From the NCBI RefSeq assembly GCF_000455205.1, contig NZ_AUWQ01000085.1, positions 1-47,159 of the forward strand: DNA of 47,159 nt, read 5' to 3'. Position 1 is the stretch's first letter; each line of letters begins with the position of its first letter. The DNA is from Mycobacterium sp. UM_CSW (lineage in GTDB: Bacteria; Actinomycetota; Actinomycetes; Mycobacteriales; Mycobacteriaceae). The translations under genes were made by a program, and so were the position numbers. Shown one piece after another: positions 25,257-33,066 of the stretch. The notes under the pieces were generated by a model. It had not been told where the DNA came from. It did not search any database and saw only the letters and a list, made by a program, of their open reading frames with translations.

Positions 25257-25958
25257 TCAGGCTTCACCCAGCTTGCTGATCGCCAGGCCGGCGTGCACTA
25301 GAACGACGTCGCCGGGGGAGAGCGGGCCGATCAGATCGGTGGCCACCGTCTCGGTGCCCTTCGCGGTGCGCACCGGGGTCAACGAAGTCGCGGTGCCGTG
25401 GGTGCCGGGCAGAACCTCGGCGGGCCGCCCCTCGTCGGCGCAGGTGATGCACACGTCGTCGGCGCAGTCCTGGGGCCGAGGGACCAGCAGCCCGGGATGC
25501 TCGAAGCACACATGGGTCAACTCCCACAGCAGGTGGTAGAGCAGTACGAACTCGCCGGTCGCGGACAGCACCGGATCCGGATCATCAAGCCACAGCACGT
25601 GATCCGCGGCGCCGGCCGTCGGACGTTCGCCGTTGCCGATCCAGATCGTCGTGACACCCCACGCGGCGCCGCGACGCATGACCGCGCATACGTCGGGGTC
25701 CGCGGCGCCGGCGACGGCGATCACCACGTCGCCGGCGCGGGCCGATACCCGCACCTGCCCCACCAGGTCGTGCCCGGTGAGGGCGACCGCCGGCAGGGCG
25801 CGCTTCCCGACGATCACCGGGTGCACGAATTCGACGGCGACGTGCTGGGCGTGCGGGGCAAGGGCCGGGGCGACGCACCACATCGTCGCGCCGGCCGAGA
25901 AGCGCTGCGCCAGCGCGAAAGAGGCCTGGGCCAGGTCGGCCGCAAGATCGGGCGTCAT
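25257..25958 (-). CDS. SIS-like domain fused to a HypC/HupF-like domain
   Basis: The protein has 233 residues from ATG 25958, overlapping the hypC stop by one base (TGATG). Residues 1-160 resemble a degenerate SIS domain (LAQRFSAGATMWCVAPALAP; AQHVAVEFVHPVIVG; VSARAGDVVIAVAGAADPD), without the clear GNGGS loop of the next gene. Residues about 170-233 form a HypC/HupF-like domain: DVCITCADEGRPAEV, then SPGDVVLVHAGLAISKLGEA. Cys in CITC may replace the Cys2 of HypC. Such a fusion would link phosphosugar-type sensing or binding to iron-site assembly, but its role is not established. Confidence 0.78.
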   Translation of the reverse strand: MTPDLAADLAQASFALAQRFSAGATMWCVAPALAPHAQHVAVEFVHPVIVGKRALPAVALTGHDLVGQVRVSARAGDVVIAVAGAADPDVCAVMRRGAAWGVTTIWIGNGERPTAGAADHVLWLDDPDPVLSATGEFVLLYHLLWELTHVCFEHPGLLVPRPQDCADDVCITCADEGRPAEVLPGTHGTATSLTPVRTAKGTETVATDLIGPLSPGDVVLVHAGLAISKLGEA

Positions 25959-26221
25959 CACGGCCGCGCCTCCAGATCCGCCTCGAGGTCGCCGAACACC
26001 CCGTACTCGCGCATCGTCTCTAGGGTTACCCGCGCGGACTCCTCGTCGATGCGGGTGAGCGCGAAACCGGCGTGCACGATCGTGTAGTCGCCGATCGCCA
26101 AATCGGGAAGGTATGCCAGGCAGGCGGTCTTGATCTCGTCGCCGTAGGCGACCGCGGCAAACCGCCCTCCCTCGGGGGCGTCCCAGACCTCGGTGATCCG
26201 GCCGGGAATCCCTAGACACAT
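25958..26221 (-). CDS. hypC: Hydrogenase chaperone HypC (copy 2)
   Basis: The protein has 87 residues from ATG 26221, reading MCLGIPGRITEVWDAPEGG with Cys2 in place. The OB-fold core ends in DYTIVHAGFALTRIDEESA, followed by a longer charged tail. It overlaps the 3' end of hypF by 10 bases and is followed by the SIS-HypC fusion through a 1-base overlap. Two stand-alone HypC proteins suggest one for each step or for two clients, but only one hydrogenase is encoded in this window. Confidence 0.94.
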   Translation of the reverse strand: MCLGIPGRITEVWDAPEGGRFAAVAYGDEIKTACLAYLPDLAIGDYTIVHAGFALTRIDEESARVTLETMREYGVFGDLEADLEARP

Positions 26222-28593
26222 CGCGCGGTCCTTTCTTCCGACGCCGCGGTCAGTATCGAGATCGCGGCCTGGCCAAGCGCCAGCCCGCCGTCGTTGGGGG
26301 GAACGAGACGGTGGGTGAGGACGGTGAAACCGGCATCCTCCAGCCGCCGGCGGCATTCGGTCAACAGAAACACATTTTGGAACACCCCGCCCGTCAGCCC
26401 GACCGTCGATGTGCCCCCCGCGACCCGGCCGACCGCTACCGTGACGGCAATCGCGACGGTGTGGTGGAACGCCGCCGCCAGGTCGCGCTTGTCGGCGCCG
26501 CTTGCCAGCGCGTCGACCATCGCGGTGATCATCGGTGCGGGATCCATGATCCCGTCGGCGCTTACCGCGATAGGCAGCTGAATCGACGGTTCGCGGTTGC
26601 CGGCGGATGCGGCCAGCGCCTCCAGCTCGATCGCGGCCTGGCCTTCGTAGTCGATGCGCTGGCGCACCCCGAGGATCGATGCGACCGCGTCGAACAACCG
26701 GCCGACACTCGTGGTCGGCACACAGCCGCGCCCCGCCGTGAACTGCGTTCGGAGCAAACGCAATTCGGCTGGGCTGGCCGCCTTGACCGGGGCCAGGTCG
26801 GCGTCCCACGGAGTGCGGGCGCTCCACAGGTGGGCCAGCGCCATCCGCCACGGGTTGCGCACGGCCGCATCACCACCGGCCAGCGGCACGTCGGCAAGGT
26901 GCCCAACCCGAGTGAAGCGGTGACTGTCCCGGCCAAGCCGCAGGATCTCGCCGCCCCAGGCGGCACCGTCGAGCCCGTACCCGGTGCCGTCGAAGGCGAC
27001 GCCGATGATGGGCTCGTTCAGCATTTCGTGCTCGGCGAGCAGCGACACCACGTGCGCGTGATGGTGCTGGATAAGATCCAGCGGTCGGTCACCGGCGTTG
27101 CGCTCAGCCCAGTTTCGCGTCAGGTAGCGCGGATGCAGATCGGCGGCCAGCCGCACCGGCTGCGACCGCATGTCAGCGAGCTGCCGCACCGAGTGGGTGA
27201 ACGCCTTCAGCGTGGCGACGGTGCCCATGTCGCCGATGTGGGCCGAGCAGTACGCCCGCCGGCCGTCGGTCAGGCAAAAGGTGTTCTTGAGCTCCCCGCC
27301 GACCGCGAGCACCGGAGGGCTGTTCCGGCCGAGGTCGACGGGGAGCGGTGCGTAGCCGCGGGATCGCCGGATAGGCAGCTGGCTGGCCTTCTTGCGGGCG
27401 GAACCGGCAGTCTCTTCCCGGATCACCCGCACCACGGAGTCATCGCACGGCACGTGGATCGGCCGGTCGTGGTCCAGGACGGCGTCCGCGAGCTCGGGCA
27501 GCCGCTTGGCGGCGTCTTCGACGGTGTAGCAGATGGGTTCGTCGGATCGGTTGGCGCTGGTCAGCACAATCGCCTGGGGCGACGGCGTGTTCGAACCCGG
27601 GACGGGGGCCAACAACAGGTGATGGACCGGCGAGTACGGCAGCAGCAGCCCGATCAGCGGGTTGTCCGGTGCGACCGTCGCCGCGACAGGCGCGCCTCGC
27701 CTACGCCGGAGCAGCACCACCGGACGCGACGGGCTCAGGAGCGCCGCGGCTTCCGACTTGCTGATGTGCGCGTAGCGCCGCGCGACTTCAAGGTCTCGGA
27801 CCATGACGGCGAAGGCCTTGCCGTGCCGCGCCTTTCGCCGCCTGATCGCCCCGACTGCAGCGGCGTCGTCAGGCGCACACGCGAGGTGATATCCACCGAT
27901 GCCCTTGATGCCTACGACGCGGCCGTCGGCCAGCGCGCGCTGCGTGGCGGCCAGCGCGGCGTCGACTTGGGTGATGCGCACGCCGTCGCCTCCGGTGAAC
28001 CACATGGAAGGGCCGCAGGCCGGGCATGCGATGGGCTGGGCGTGGAACCGGCGGTCGGCGGGGTCGTGGTATTCGGTGGCGCAGTCGCCGCACATCGCGA
28101 ACTCCGCCATGGTGGTGGCGGGCCGGTCGTAGGGCAGTGCGCGGATGATCGTGAACCGGGGACCGCAGTTCGTGCATGTGACGAACGGATGCCGGTATCG
28201 GCGATCGGACGGGTCGAACAGCTCGGTCACGCAGTCGTCGCAGACGGCGATATCGGCGGGTATCGCGCTCGCCGTGGCACCGGAGTTGCGGCTGGCGACG
28301 ATGCGAAACCCGCGAGAACCGTTGGCTTCGTGCGGCTCTCCGTTGAGCTCGGCGCAGGCCACGTCGCTGATCAGCGCCAGCGGGGGAGCGTCGGTGATCA
28401 GCCGGTCGCCGAATTGCGCGAGCGCGTCGGGTCTGCCCTGGACCTCGATGAACACCGCCGACGCGTCGTTGCCGACAAAGCCGCTCAACCCCAACTCGGT
28501 GGCCACCCGGTGGACGAACGGCCGAAAGCCCACGCCCTGAACCACCCCGGTCACCAGGTAGCGGCGGCGCCGCGTGGTTGTGAGCGGCGTCAT
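26212..28593 (-). CDS. hypF: Carbamoyltransferase HypF
   Basis: The protein has 793 residues using ATG 28593, which overlaps the NHL gene stop as ATGA; a GTG at 28605 would add four residues. HypF makes carbamoyl-adenylate from carbamoyl phosphate and ATP and carbamoylates HypE. The domains are in order: acylphosphatase (GVVQGVGFRPFVHR near the N-terminus), two zinc fingers (CDDC...CTNC and CGDC...CPAC), a YrdC-like domain (VVGIKGIGGYHLAC) and a Kae1/TsaD-like C-terminal domain (QHHHAHVVSLLAEH; GVAFDGTGYGLDG; LTGGVFQNVFLL). All look intact. Confidence 0.97.
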   Translation of the reverse strand: MTPLTTTRRRRYLVTGVVQGVGFRPFVHRVATELGLSGFVGNDASAVFIEVQGRPDALAQFGDRLITDAPPLALISDVACAELNGEPHEANGSRGFRIVASRNSGATASAIPADIAVCDDCVTELFDPSDRRYRHPFVTCTNCGPRFTIIRALPYDRPATTMAEFAMCGDCATEYHDPADRRFHAQPIACPACGPSMWFTGGDGVRITQVDAALAATQRALADGRVVGIKGIGGYHLACAPDDAAAVGAIRRRKARHGKAFAVMVRDLEVARRYAHISKSEAAALLSPSRPVVLLRRRRGAPVAATVAPDNPLIGLLLPYSPVHHLLLAPVPGSNTPSPQAIVLTSANRSDEPICYTVEDAAKRLPELADAVLDHDRPIHVPCDDSVVRVIREETAGSARKKASQLPIRRSRGYAPLPVDLGRNSPPVLAVGGELKNTFCLTDGRRAYCSAHIGDMGTVATLKAFTHSVRQLADMRSQPVRLAADLHPRYLTRNWAERNAGDRPLDLIQHHHAHVVSLLAEHEMLNEPIIGVAFDGTGYGLDGAAWGGEILRLGRDSHRFTRVGHLADVPLAGGDAAVRNPWRMALAHLWSARTPWDADLAPVKAASPAELRLLRTQFTAGRGCVPTTSVGRLFDAVASILGVRQRIDYEGQAAIELEALAASAGNREPSIQLPIAVSADGIMDPAPMITAMVDALASGADKRDLAAAFHHTVAIAVTVAVGRVAGGTSTVGLTGGVFQNVFLLTECRRRLEDAGFTVLTHRLVPPNDGGLALGQAAISILTAASEERTARCV

Positions 28594-29783
28594 GTCAACC
28601 GCCACAGAATGATCCGGTTGTTGCCTGAGTCCGCCACGGCGAGCCGGTTACCGCGCAGCCAGATTCCGTACGGCCAGCAAAGTGAATCGTGGGTCACGGC
28701 GCTCCACCGGTTTTCGCCGTTGGCCTCGAATGTCGGCTGCGCCAGGACGTGATCGGCGCCGCGGCCGTCGTCCGGGACGCCGTCCCAGAGCAGGACGCGG
28801 TTGTTGGCCGTGTCGGCGACCGCCAGCCGGTCGACGGTGCCTTCCGTGCTGTCCAGGCTGACCGCGTAAGGGAAGCGGAACCGATCTGCGCACTGCGGTC
28901 CGTATGGCCATTCACGGGCGGTGCGGAAGTCTGGTTGGCCGAGGAGCCGGTCGGCCGGCCGGTCGCCGTCGGGCAGCGGTGTCCACCCGAGCACGCGATG
29001 ATCACCTGCATCGGCGACCAGAAGCAGGTCGTCACGTCCAGTGATGGCATGCGGCCAACGAAAGCTGGCGGGACCCACCTGCGCCCCGCGGTTCTCTTCA
29101 CGGCTAGCGGCGTCGGGTTGGCCGAGCACGATGTCGGCAGGCTGGCCGGGCTCGGGCAGGCCGCCCGTCCACCCCAGCACCCGGCGGTTGCCGGTGTCGG
29201 CGACCCAAAACATCGAGCCGACCACCGCGACGCCGAACGGCCAATAGAACGACGAGGCCGAACACTCGCCGCCGGCGTTCGGCTCGACCGTGCAGTCATC
29301 GGTCTGGCCAAGTACGAAATCCGGTGGTGTCGAGCTTGTTTCGGGTACCGAGTTCCACACCAGGATGCGATGATGCCAGGCGTCGGCGACGATGAGCCGC
29401 CCGTCGTGCACCAGCACACCGGCGGGAAGGTTCATCCCGTTCCGCGGACCGCGCCCGGCCGCCGCGCGTCCCTCGGTGGTGCCATCCGGCTGCCCGAGCA
29501 CGACATCGGCGGGCTGTTCGTCGCGGGCGGGCAGGCCGTGCCAGATCAGCACCCGATGGTTGCCGGAATCGGCGACGACTAGATGCTTGTCATCGAAGAA
29601 CACGCCGCGGGGCGAGTACATCCACGCCAAAGTGGGTGTCGCCGCGGGCAACGCCAGGCCGCCGGGTGCCGGCGCGCCCAGCCATACCTCGGGCACCCAG
29701 CCACCGGACAGGTCCGGCGCAGTCGGAGAGTCGGCGCGCGGTGGCCGTGGCAGCAGACTGGTCCGCACCGTCAGCCGTGTCAC
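28590..29783 (-). CDS. NHL-repeat protein, six-bladed propeller, in the hydrogenase operon
   Basis: The protein has 397 residues. GTG 29783 overlaps the HucE-like stop as GTGA. Six NHL-type blades are seen, each with the core VADxxxxRVLxW: VADSGNHRVLIW, VADAWHHRILVW, VADTGNRRVLGW, VADAGDHRVLGW, VADTANNRVLLW and VADSGNNRIILW. Five are joined by ADxVLGQPD linkers. There is no signal peptide, so it is probably cytoplasmic. Such propellers serve as binding platforms. Its place between the NifU-Rieske gene and hypF suggests it assists the hydrogenase complex, but there is no evidence for a specific partner. Confidence 0.9.
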   Translation of the reverse strand: MTRLTVRTSLLPRPPRADSPTAPDLSGGWVPEVWLGAPAPGGLALPAATPTLAWMYSPRGVFFDDKHLVVADSGNHRVLIWHGLPARDEQPADVVLGQPDGTTEGRAAAGRGPRNGMNLPAGVLVHDGRLIVADAWHHRILVWNSVPETSSTPPDFVLGQTDDCTVEPNAGGECSASSFYWPFGVAVVGSMFWVADTGNRRVLGWTGGLPEPGQPADIVLGQPDAASREENRGAQVGPASFRWPHAITGRDDLLLVADAGDHRVLGWTPLPDGDRPADRLLGQPDFRTAREWPYGPQCADRFRFPYAVSLDSTEGTVDRLAVADTANNRVLLWDGVPDDGRGADHVLAQPTFEANGENRWSAVTHDSLCWPYGIWLRGNRLAVADSGNNRIILWRLT

Positions 29784-30694
29784 TGCCCCACCCGAACCCA
29801 GATCCGCCCGTTGTCGACGCGCAGCGGCAACTGCTCGAGTTGAGCTGCCGGCGCGGTGAGGCACTCGCCGGACGCGGCGTCGTAGCAAAACCCGTGCCAC
29901 GGGCACGTCAGGGTGCCGTTGTGAGCGTCGAGCACCGCGTTATCCAAAGGCAAAGCCTCGTGGGCGCATTCGTTGACGTAGGCAGTTAGTTGTCCATCGA
30001 GGTTCACCACCAGCACCGAGACCTGCTGCCCGGAGCGCGGTGCGGTCAACTCGACCGCGACGAAATCGCCGACGGGCACGTCGTCGGTCGCACCTGCCGG
30101 CGCCCAGCCCTCCTCGACGGGGTGGCGGGCCGCGAACAGGGATTCAGCCGAAATCAGCGTGGACTCAGGCTCGTTCGGCAGCACCTCGACCGCGGTGATC
30201 GAGGGGACACCGTCGACGAGCGCCTTCTCCACCAGGTTGCGCAGCGTCACCGACGACATCGAGCATCCGTTGCAAGCGCCCTGCAGGCGGACGAACGCCG
30301 TGCGGTCCTCGATGCGCACCAGGGTGACGTCGCCGCCGTGGCCCTGCAGTTGCGGCCGGACGGCGTTGAGGGCCTTGGCGGCCTGGGTCATCGGGTCCGG
30401 ACGCACGATCTCGTGCAGCGACAGCAGCAGATGGACAACGGGATCATCGACGAGCTCGAAAAGGACTGCGCGGGCGTCGTCGTCGGCGCGCATCCGGCGC
30501 ACGATGGTCACCAATCCCACCCGATGAACCGCCTCGATCGCCCCCTTCAACTCCTCGGCCACGGCGCGCGCGGCCGGGTCCAGCCCCTGCAGCGCCGCGA
30601 TCGCGTCATCGACACGTCTCGCCAGTTCCTCGAAGGTCGGCTCCGAGGCGGCACCATGGCCGTTTGACGGCGCCTGGGTGACGGCTGTCGACAT
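29780..30694 (-). CDS. hucE: NifU-like/Rieske iron-sulfur protein (HucE-like)
   Basis: The protein has 304 residues from ATG 30694. After a helical N-terminal part, a NifU C-terminal domain carries Cys141 and Cys144 (CNGCSMSSVTLRNLVEKAL). A Rieske domain follows with ligands Cys243-x-His245 (CAHEALPLDN) and Cys264-x2-His267 (CPWHGFCYD). The same arrangement is known for M. smegmatis HucE, an iron-sulfur protein needed for H2 oxidation by Huc, which may carry electrons from the hydrogenase toward menaquinone. The symbol is by similarity and position. It overlaps both neighbours. Confidence 0.88.
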   Translation of the reverse strand: MSTAVTQAPSNGHGAASEPTFEELARRVDDAIAALQGLDPAARAVAEELKGAIEAVHRVGLVTIVRRMRADDDARAVLFELVDDPVVHLLLSLHEIVRPDPMTQAAKALNAVRPQLQGHGGDVTLVRIEDRTAFVRLQGACNGCSMSSVTLRNLVEKALVDGVPSITAVEVLPNEPESTLISAESLFAARHPVEEGWAPAGATDDVPVGDFVAVELTAPRSGQQVSVLVVNLDGQLTAYVNECAHEALPLDNAVLDAHNGTLTCPWHGFCYDAASGECLTAPAAQLEQLPLRVDNGRIWVRVGQ

Positions 30695-31947
30695 CACACC
30701 CTCCCGCCTTCTTCGGTGCTGGAAAGTACGCGCTGGCGCGCGATTTCGTCGAGCACCCCGCGCACGGTGCGCACCGAGTCGTCGTCGCCCATCTCCTCGA
30801 AGAGGAACCGCGCCTCGTAGAGCTTGGCCTTGGCGTCGTCGAACATCCCCAGGTGGGCCAGGACGTTGCCCTGGTTGGCCAACACCCGGGCCCGGCCGAG
30901 GGGCTGGGTTGCGCGGTCCCGTGTCTGCAGGACGGCCTCGTATATCTCGACGGCCTCGACCAGGTTTTCCCGGTTGTGGCGCGAGGGCGTATACACGAGC
31001 GAGTTGGCGAGGTTCAGCTGCACGCTGGCCCATTCGTCCGGGTGGTCCTCGCGGGTGTAGACGGTCAGCGCCGACCGCAACGACTGGGCCGCCACGCCCA
31101 GCCGCAGCTGGCTGGACGCCTCGACCATCGGCATGGTCAGGTAGGCCGTGGCCAACCCGGCGTGCGCGGCGGCCCACACCAACGGCGCGTCCTCGCGTTT
31201 GATCAGCTGCAGCGCCGAGTGGTAGTGCGGGATGGCCGTCGCCAGCAGCTCCGGCCGCGTCGCCGCGTCCTCGTGCAGCAGGCCGGCCAGGCACAAATGG
31301 GTTTCGGCGCGGGCGACGCGCAGCCCGTCGGCGGCACCGAGCGCACCGAGCGCCTTTCGCAGCCGGGTCTCGCAATCCGGGTCGCGAGTGTCCCGGCCGA
31401 TCGCACCGGCGGCGGCGAGCAGGGTCCCGGCCAGCGGCGCCGACACCGGCGCCGCGGCCTCCGCGGCCCGGTCGAGCAACTCGATGGCGGCGTGCGGATT
31501 TCCCTCGGCGAGGGCATGACCCGCCCGGACGGACAACACGGTGGCGGCCAGTTCACCCTCCGTGATCTCGCAATCCGGCGGCATGTCGATGCGACCCAGC
31601 GTGAACAGCACCACATCGACGAGGACCGCGAACCTGCCCAATTCGGTACGCAGTTCGTCGGGGTCGGCGCCGTCGGGGTCCAGGACGAAGCGGTTGTAGC
31701 GGGCGACCGAATCCGTGCGGTCGGCCAGCGCGGCTATCGCGGCGTCTCGCTGACCGGCGGCGGCAAGCTCGTGGGGTCGCAGGCTCTGCGGCCAGCTTTC
31801 GGGGGGCCGCCCGGCCAGCATTTCCATGCGTGCGGCTTCGGTATCGGCGCCGGCGGGAATCAGCATGTAGCCCAACGGAAGCGGGAAGAGGCCGAGCGGC
31901 TGCGGCGGCAGCGCCAGCTGTGTCCTTGCCTTCAGCGATTCAGCCAT
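30694..31947 (-). CDS. TPR-like helical protein of the hydrogenase operon
   Basis: The protein has 417 residues from ATG 31947, seven codons after a possible GTG at 31968. It is almost wholly helical, with repeated Ala-rich amphipathic pairs typical of tetratricopeptide repeats (AAHAGLATAYL; SVQLNLANSLVYTPS; RARVLANQGNVLAHLGMFDD). It begins with a Pro-rich segment (LALPPQPLGLFPLPLGYMLI). TPR proteins hold other proteins together. Stop and start overlap hucE by TGATG. It may help assemble or regulate the hydrogenase; no function is proven. Confidence 0.8.
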   Translation of the reverse strand: MAESLKARTQLALPPQPLGLFPLPLGYMLIPAGADTEAARMEMLAGRPPESWPQSLRPHELAAAGQRDAAIAALADRTDSVARYNRFVLDPDGADPDELRTELGRFAVLVDVVLFTLGRIDMPPDCEITEGELAATVLSVRAGHALAEGNPHAAIELLDRAAEAAAPVSAPLAGTLLAAAGAIGRDTRDPDCETRLRKALGALGAADGLRVARAETHLCLAGLLHEDAATRPELLATAIPHYHSALQLIKREDAPLVWAAAHAGLATAYLTMPMVEASSQLRLGVAAQSLRSALTVYTREDHPDEWASVQLNLANSLVYTPSRHNRENLVEAVEIYEAVLQTRDRATQPLGRARVLANQGNVLAHLGMFDDAKAKLYEARFLFEEMGDDDSVRTVRGVLDEIARQRVLSSTEEGGRV

Positions 31948-32212
31948 TGAGCGGCCCCCTGATGTCACGTTCGGCGGCCCGCTTGATCATCCGGGCCGAC
32001 AATTCGGCGCGGGCCTTGGTCGCGTGCGTGTCGATGCGCTTGCGCACTACGCCGTCGGCGAACACCACCACGATGTCTACGGCCCAGCGTCCGCGCTCCT
32101 CCGACACGACGGTGTCGACGCTGAGCGCCTCGTCGGCGGAGCTGTCTTCGCGCCGCCGCGTGCGGCGGTTCGGGTCCGGGTCGACGTCGGGATGCTCGGC
32201 CACGAGTATCAC
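31940..32212 (-). CDS. 90-residue protein of unknown function in the hydrogenase operon
   Basis: The GTG at 32212 overlaps the stop of the maturation protease gene (TAGTG). The 90-residue product is very polar at the N-terminus (DPDPNRRTRRREDSSAD). It has a beta-rich centre (GRWAVDIVVVFADGVVRKR) and a basic helical end (ARAELSARMIKRAAERDI). No Cys is present. I do not recognise the family. It overlaps the TPR-like gene by 8 bases, so it is certainly co-transcribed with the hydrogenase genes. Confidence 0.75.
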   Translation of the reverse strand: MILVAEHPDVDPDPNRRTRRREDSSADEALSVDTVVSEERGRWAVDIVVVFADGVVRKRIDTHATKARAELSARMIKRAAERDIRGPLNG

Positions 32213-33066
32213 TACTGCTGCTCCAGCGGAATCCGAAGCGCACCATGCTCGTCGTCCCAGAACGCACGGCGCACTCCGGCGGGGATCACATCGTCGAGCA
32301 CCTCGCGGACCAGCACCGCGCGATCGCCGGCGGGGGTGCGCTGCTTGAGCAGCAGCCCGCCATTGCGCGGTCCCCGCAGCGGCAACAGCCAGAGCTGGTC
32401 GTCGTGGACGGCTCCGACGGCGACGTGCGCGGGAAAGTGAGCCGCGGACAGCGCAGCGGACAGCCGCAAGTAGCCGTCGGCGGTGAACTGCACCGTGAGG
32501 TCGGCCGGATCGCTCGGCTCGGGCGGGCGCAGCGGCGAGATATATTCCGCCTCAATCATTTCCATCACCTCGTCCATCGCCGTGGCCACTTCGGGCGACA
32601 GTTCGGCACCCAGGGCGACGTTGGCCGCCTCGATGAGGAAGACGGTGACGTCGGAAGGGCACGCGTCTGCCAGCGCCCAGCGGGCGAACGCGATCGCGTG
32701 GTCCCAGCGGAACGAGTGGGTGTGCAGCCCCTCCAGCGGAGGCAACTCGGCCAGTTCGGCACCGGGGACGCGGTATATCGTCCCGGGCCGGGCGCCGGTG
32801 GCCGAGGCGTCGACGATCACCACTCGCTCCGCGCCGCGCATCTGAAAGGCCACGTCCATCCCGGCGGTGCCGCCGTCGACCAGCCGGAGCCCGTCGGGCA
32901 TGCCCCGTTCCCACAAGTGGCGCACCAGGATTGGGCCCACTCCGTCGTCGCCGCGCAGCAGGTTGCCGCAGCCGATCACCAGCACGGCACAGCCCGGCGG
33001 TTCCAGGTCCAGCTGTGATCCGCCGGGTTGCGCCGTCGCGTCAGGGTTGGTTGCCGTGGGAATCAC
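32212..33066 (-). CDS. Hydrogenase maturation protease with extra C-terminal domain
   Basis: The protein has 284 residues from GTG 33066, overlapping the hucL stop as GTGA. Residues about 25-175 match the HupD/HycI endopeptidases that remove the C-terminal tail of the large subunit after nickel insertion (VLVIGCGNLLRGDDGVGPIL; VVIVDASATGARPGT; HTHSFRWDHAI). These contain the acidic and His residues that bind nickel. Residues about 185-284 are an extra domain (LTVQFTADGYLRLSAALSAA; WLLPLRGPRNGGLLLKQ) not present in the usual 160-residue enzyme. The target is most likely HucL. Confidence 0.9.
   Translation of the reverse strand: MIPTATNPDATAQPGGSQLDLEPPGCAVLVIGCGNLLRGDDGVGPILVRHLWERGMPDGLRLVDGGTAGMDVAFQMRGAERVVIVDASATGARPGTIYRVPGAELAELPPLEGLHTHSFRWDHAIAFARWALADACPSDVTVFLIEAANVALGAELSPEVATAMDEVMEMIEAEYISPLRPPEPSDPADLTVQFTADGYLRLSAALSAAHFPAHVAVGAVHDDQLWLLPLRGPRNGGLLLKQRTPAGDRAVLVREVLDDVIPAGVRRAFWDDEHGALRIPLEQQ

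Noticed and set aside
26311-28752. Plus-strand frame of 813 residues opposite hypF
   Set aside because: It mirrors hypF, which has all conserved motifs; the shadow product has none.
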